DNA of 64,000 bases, from NCBI GenBank assembly GCA_034670405.1, contig JAXDDX010000221.1, forward strand, positions 445,001-509,000, read 5' to 3'. Numbering within the stretch: the first letter of the stretch is position 1; every line of letters begins with the position of its first letter. Under the pieces are notes generated by a model. It worked only from the letters and a program-made list of their open reading frames with translations, was not told the DNA's origin and did no database searches. The stretch is from Hoplostethus atlanticus. Its lineage: Eukaryota > Chordata > Actinopteri > Trachichthyiformes > Trachichthyidae. Shown one piece after another: positions 59,617 through 64,000 of the stretch. The position numbers and the translations under genes are program-made.

Positions 59617-59680
59617 CTCTGGGCCCCGGACACCCCCGTGGGCCCCGGACACCCCCGTGGGCCCCGGACACCCCTGTACT
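59617..59680 (+). repeat. 21-bp tandem repeat, three units
   Basis: gggccccggacacccccgt plus gt-like spacing, three times. Confidence 0.93.
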
Positions 59681-59792
59681 TAAAGGGTGCATTGTTCATC
59701 GTACGTATCGGCAGCATCGCACAGAAACCTCCAACCTCCAGCTCAGCAACACATTTTAAAATTTCGCTCCTCTTGTTGTGTTTACGTTCATG

Positions 59793-60122
59793 TGCTTGGA
59801 GGCGAGGTGCTTGGAGGCGAGGTGCTTGGAGGCGAGGTGCTTGGAGGCGAGGTGTTTGGAGGCGAGGTGCTTGGAGGCGAGGTGCTTGGAGGCGAGGTGT
59901 TTGGAGGCGAGGTGTTTGGAGGCGAGGTGCTTGGAGGCGAGGTGCTTGGAGGCGAGGTGCTTGGAGGCGAGGTGTTTGGAGGCGAGGTGTTTGGAGGCGA
60001 GGTGCTTGGAGGCGAGGTGTTTGGAGGCGAGGTGTTTGGAGGCGAGGTGCTTGGAGGCGAGGTGCTTGGAGGCGAGGTGCTTGGAGGCGAGGTGCTTGGA
60101 GGCGAGGTGCTTGGAGGCGAGG
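59793..60122 (+). repeat. 15-bp minisatellite, 22 units
   Basis: Unit tgcttggaggcgagg or tgtttggaggcgagg. The order of the C and T types is CCCCTCCTTCCCTTCTTCCC followed by CC. Apart from this position the units are identical. Confidence 0.97.
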
Positions 60123-60300
60123 TGTTTTTAAAGCTTGTTTTGTTTTAAGTGATATTCAACACTTGAGAATTGTCCTCGTTGTGTTGAACGGAGCGAGGAC
60201 TGAGAACAATGGGCTGGTTTTCATGAAGCATGTGGGAGGTATGGAGTGTGGGTTGGACGGCTAGAAGGCCAAATGCATGCATTCACCCCTCCACGTGCAT

Positions 60301-60302
<2 letters not shown>

Positions 60303-60359
<57 letters not shown>

Positions 60360-60530
60360 TGGAGGCTCGCGTACAGGCTATCTAGAGCTAGTAGAGGGTG
60401 GGAAGGCTGACCTGAAAACTACACACACACACTCACACTCACACACACACACGCACACGCACACGCACACGCACACGCACACGCACACGCACACGCACAC
60501 GCACACACACTCACACACACACACAGAGCT
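60303..60530. repeat. (CA)n and (ACGCAC)n arrays
   Basis: CA at 60303-60356. CA with a regular cacacg phase at 60421-60530. Confidence 0.95.
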
Positions 60531-60873
60531 AGAGTGTGGGTGGACTGGGTGACCAGGAGGTCAGTTCACTGGAGGTTCAGGCTGATCCCACAGCTGGTGA
60601 GTCCAGAGCCCCAGAACACAGTTCCTCTGGTCTGAGGAGGGGTTCAGGTTCACACTGACCAATCACAAGCCAGCCAGAAGTCCCATGACTCCCCAGCAGC
60701 TGGTTGATTGGTTGAGTTCTGGTAACCTGTCATCCCACCAGGTTAGAGAGTCCAAACCAACCTGGTTCCAGTCTGTCACTTGATCTACCATGATGGACTT
60801 GTCTGCTCTTCTCTGGTGTTCATACCAGTTAAGAACACATGAAGAAACATCTGAACATGACTGACCAAGTCTC

Positions 60874-61182
60874 CTTCTACCCATAATGCCTTGTGTTTTG
60901 GGTGGTTTCCTGTAGCTGGTTGGATCCCGTTCTCTCTCCTAACGAACCACCACAGTTCTCTTCTACCCATAATGCCTTGTGTTCTGGGGTGGTTTCCTGT
61001 AGCTGGTTGGATCCCGTTCTCTCTCCTAAAGAACCACCACAGTTCTCTTCTACCCATAATGCCTTGTGTTTTGGGTGGTTTCCTGTAGCTGGTTGGATCC
61101 CGTTCTCTCTCCTAAAGAACCACCACAGTTCTCTTCTACCCATAATGCCTTGTGTTCTGGGGTGGTTTCCTGTAGCTGGTTG
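60874..61182 (+). repeat. About 87-bp tandem repeat, 3.5 units
   Basis: Units start at 60874, 60961, 61048 and 61134 with ttctacccataatgccttgt. Unit types differ by ttttgggtgg versus ttctggggtgg, and cctaacg versus cctaaag. Confidence 0.95.
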
Positions 61183-61622
61183 GGATATATTTATGTATGA
61201 CTGGCAGATATCCACTTTTGGTGATAAATATCAGGCTAATATTTGCCTTTTATTAAAAATTGGATATCTGCCAGTCATGTTGTCCACCTCCTTTTTATTA
61301 TTCTTTTTATTTACTTTATTTACTTTTGTCTTTAGTCTCATCAGTCTGGTTTCAGTGGAGAGTTTTAGTGTCCATGATGGTCTGAATGATTCAGAGGCTG
61401 AGGAGAAGAAAACTCTGAGGGAAATTCTCTGGATGTTGGGGGATTTTTTATACATGACAATGATCAAAATCAAAATAGCAAATATCCCCTACTGGCAGCT
61501 TCATGTCGGTTCGGTTGAACCCTGGAAGTTCAAATGGTCTTTCCAATACTTCTCCCTCCCACTGAGAAACATCATGAGGTAGGTAGGAATGCTACGCCTA
61601 CATAACACATGCACGTGCACAG

Positions 61623-61624
<2 letters not shown>

Positions 61625-61671
<47 letters not shown>
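61625..61671. repeat. (CA)n microsatellite
   Basis: About 23 CA units. Confidence 0.95.
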
Positions 61672-61675
<4 letters not shown>

Positions 61676-62554
61676 CTAATGCCTCTATATGAACCACTAA
61701 ACTCTAGCGTGCGTTGCGGCTCGGTCTGATGTAATACCTGGATTAATTGTACTTAGACCGCTCCATCAGCTCCCTCCATCCCGGTGTGGTGGTGGAGCCG
61801 GCAGTAGCCCCGATGACAGGTTCAGGAATGTGAAACTGTAGGATTTATGGAGTGTGTGAGTGTTTGTCTCCCGGGGCAGAGCAGCACCCTGAGGTGACGA
61901 TAGAAAGACACTCGGATTAACACGCAGCGAGAGGAGGAAGGTGAGTAATGATACCGCCTCCAGCTCGGCTGAGGCTCGGCGTCGGATCAACCCACCGCCG
62001 TACCAGCCACATTAGCTTTACATTTTGAGGAGCCGGGAGTGAGAAGTGAGAGTTTGCTGGTTGGGTCGTGAACCAGCGTGAGCAGCTCCAGGGCCGCATC
62101 TCATTTCTCTTTTCAAGCGGCCCTTGTCGATTTCCATCTTAAGTGCCGGTCTGTTCCTCCGATAACTCAAGTGACCTTTCTGAGATCGGCCGAGGGAGCC
62201 AGCCAGCAACGTTGTAGACCTCAGGAACGCATTTTTCCCAGAATGCATTGTGATCGATCGTAATTTCCTGCCTGCTGTGCGAGTGCATGGCGGGACAAAC
62301 AAAATAGATAAGTGTACGCAAACAAAGAATATTCAGAGAATTGTAAACTTAACAATATCGTATAGAGAGATTTGAAATAAATGAGCTCAGTCCACATTTT
62401 GTTAAAGGGGAGGAGCTCCATGTGTGAAAGGGGAGGAGCTCCATGTGTTAAAGGGGACACACAAAGCTCATCTGGGCTTCTAAAAACACACAGCGAGTCA
62501 AAACACAGTATACGGTTTGAAGCAGAAGTGATTTTTGGGATTCATCCTGCTAAT
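61672..62554. other. Intergenic, no gene recognised
   Basis: A donor-like gaggaag|gtgagtaatg is at about 61939 and a 23-bp duplication of ggggaggagctccatgtgt is near 62408-62450. No coding exon could be supported. Confidence 0.4.
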
Positions 62555-62640
62555 CTCTCCTAACTCTCTCCTTTGTCGCATGTCATACCTGCCTCGCTCT
62601 CCTTTCCCTATCTAATAAAGGCATATACAAAAAAAAAAGA
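62555..62640 (+). mobile_element. Retroelement 3' end with A-rich tail
   Basis: gtcgcatgtcatacctgcct, then ctctcctttccctatctaat, then aaaggcatatac and A10. This arrangement is common at fish retroelement 3' ends. Confidence 0.5.
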
Positions 62641-63165
62641 AATGAAAATTGGCATAAAGTGACTGACTGACTGGTTGACTGAGTGACTGACACAAAGCAA
62701 AGCGCCTCCAGCAGCCAGGGTCGTTGTGTTAGCGTCCCCGCCGCAGGTGAGTGTTTCATAGTCTGTCACAATGATGCAATCAGAGAGCTAATGTTGCTTT
62801 GTGCGTCTCTGTGTGGAAGGCGGGGGCCACAACGCTTTCAGACCTGTCAGGAGTCTGGTGGAGGACGGAGCTGCAGGCAGGACGTTCAACGAGTCGACAA
62901 AAGAGCTGCTGGATTCTGAGCGTGACAGAGGGACTCGTGCAAACACACCCAGGAACAAGAGGCTGATTTTGAAGAGCCTGGAAAAGATGTCTATCTCGTC
63001 TGCGGTTAACAGATGTCACGCCACTCGACTTGCGGTAATATTGATGTGCATGTGCGCGTGCACACAAACACACACACACACAAAAGCTTTTTATTTGAAG
63101 AGCTTGAAAGCGATGTCTATCTTGTCTGTAGTTATCAGATGTCAGAACTTTATCAGATGTCAGAA
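62641..63165. other. Intergenic, no gene recognised
   Basis: A tgactgactgactggttgac run is at 62660-62690. The motif gaagagcctggaaaagatgtctatctcgtctg (62972 onward) repeats, diverged, at 63098. No gene was seen. Confidence 0.4.
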
Positions 63166-63171
63166 CTCACA

Positions 63172-63182
63172 ACACACACACA

Positions 63183-63239
<57 letters not shown>
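63172..63239. repeat. (CA)n microsatellite
   Basis: About 33 CA units, one interruption. Confidence 0.95.
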
Positions 63240-63241
<2 letters not shown>

Positions 63242-64000
63242 GAAAGCATTTTTGAAGAGATGCTATCTTAGCTGCTAATGGCCCCCTGACCCTGAAATAG
63301 TTTCTGAAGTGTCGTGCGTGACGCCAAGCGGTCGCCGACTGACCGGGAGGAGAGTGTGAATATTTCATAGTGGTTTAGAGTTACAGTCACTCTGCAGCGG
63401 TACTCTCCTAGTGTGGACACAAAGATCACAACTAGATCCCAACACTCACTAGGAAAACATCTTAACAAGTTAATTAACCTAGTGTTGAGTTTCTCACAAC
63501 ATCCAACTGGTCACTAGACGTCTCTCATGTCACCCAGGATTTTCTGGCTGTGTGTCGTCCAGTTTTAGACCAGGCAGTAAATACATCATCACATATTTAA
63601 ACAGCTGTAAACATCAGAAATATCCACCAGAGAGTCCAGATGGACAAGATGATGCTTTCATTTTCTTAGACGACTACTAAACTACATCAACTAAGTACTG
63701 AGGTGCGGAGGCTCAAACAATTGTACAACAGCAGCCTTCATAAAACTGGTAATCTGGTATTTCTTCATAAGAAAACAAGATCTGCCACTAGGGTGACGTT
63801 GTTTCTCTTGCTTCAGGTGCAAATCACCTTTTTCAAGCATTCAATGCATCATCATTTTCTTAATATTAGTAGTGACTCATCCCGCCTTGTTTCAAGATGC
63901 TGACACTTCTGATCCTGATACAACTTAAACTGCATTGGAAGAAGATTCTTTTTCACAAATTATTTTCAGAAAATACTTGATTACATGACTTATGACAGAC
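63240..64000. other. Intergenic, no gene recognised
   Basis: No supported coding region to the window end. Confidence 0.45.

Noticed and set aside
59569-60264. 231-residue open frame rich in AWRRG/VWRRG
   Set aside because: Produced entirely by the 15-bp minisatellite, open in all three forward frames; no domain, no splice or promoter context.
60893-61582. 229-residue frame on +
   Set aside because: The first third is the 87-bp tandem repeat; the rest has no recognisable domain.

Overview
The window is nuclear DNA of a ray-finned (teleost) fish. The evidence is one split vertebrate gene with phase-consistent introns, very many (CA)n/(TG)n arrays, L2-type and other LINE 3' ends, tRNA-derived SINEs, a Penelope-like retroelement remnant, and an ISL2EU DNA transposon carrying THAP-DDE and YqaJ genes. 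Nothing bacterial or viral was found. Almost every long open frame comes from a minisatellite or dinucleotide array and is not a gene.

Layout. 0-3.9 kb: microsatellites and a 10-bp-unit minisatellite inside a repeat copy. 3.9-6.0 kb: a broken retroelement with an SGNH-hydrolase-like domain upstream of a Penelope-type reverse transcriptase; the catalytic palm is deleted. 6.3-6.85 kb: a 550-bp repeat with a near-identical inverted copy at 28.7-29.3 kb. 10.556-15.944 kb: a structurally complete 5.4-kb ISL2EU element with 15-bp inverted ends, AT on both sides, and two convergent multi-exon genes. These are a SWIM/YqaJ nuclease on + and a THAP/HTH/DDE transposase on -. 16-41 kb: intergenic DNA with SINEs, LINE tails, a MITE and several repeat families present in inverted pairs. 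41.05-52.99 kb: seven coding exons of a DIPK1C (FAM69C) homologue on the - strand. Its first exon, with the membrane anchor, was not recognised. 53-64 kb: upstream or intergenic DNA dominated by dinucleotide arrays and minisatellites of 9, 15, 15, 21 and 87 bp.

How the parts work together. The host gene encodes a divergent, probably ER-lumenal, kinase-like protein. All splice junctions from exon 2 to the stop keep frame, so it looks intact. Its introns carry an L2 insertion nested in another repeat, a polypyrimidine tract and a degenerate 32-bp satellite, and one splice donor lies inside a (GT)n array. The ISL2EU element is the most complete mobile element here. Its DDE and YqaJ catalytic residues are all visible, and the only apparent defect is a CT in place of GT at one predicted donor of the nuclease gene. 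A recurring theme is that minisatellites sit inside dispersed repeat copies and are long in one copy but only one to five units in its relatives.
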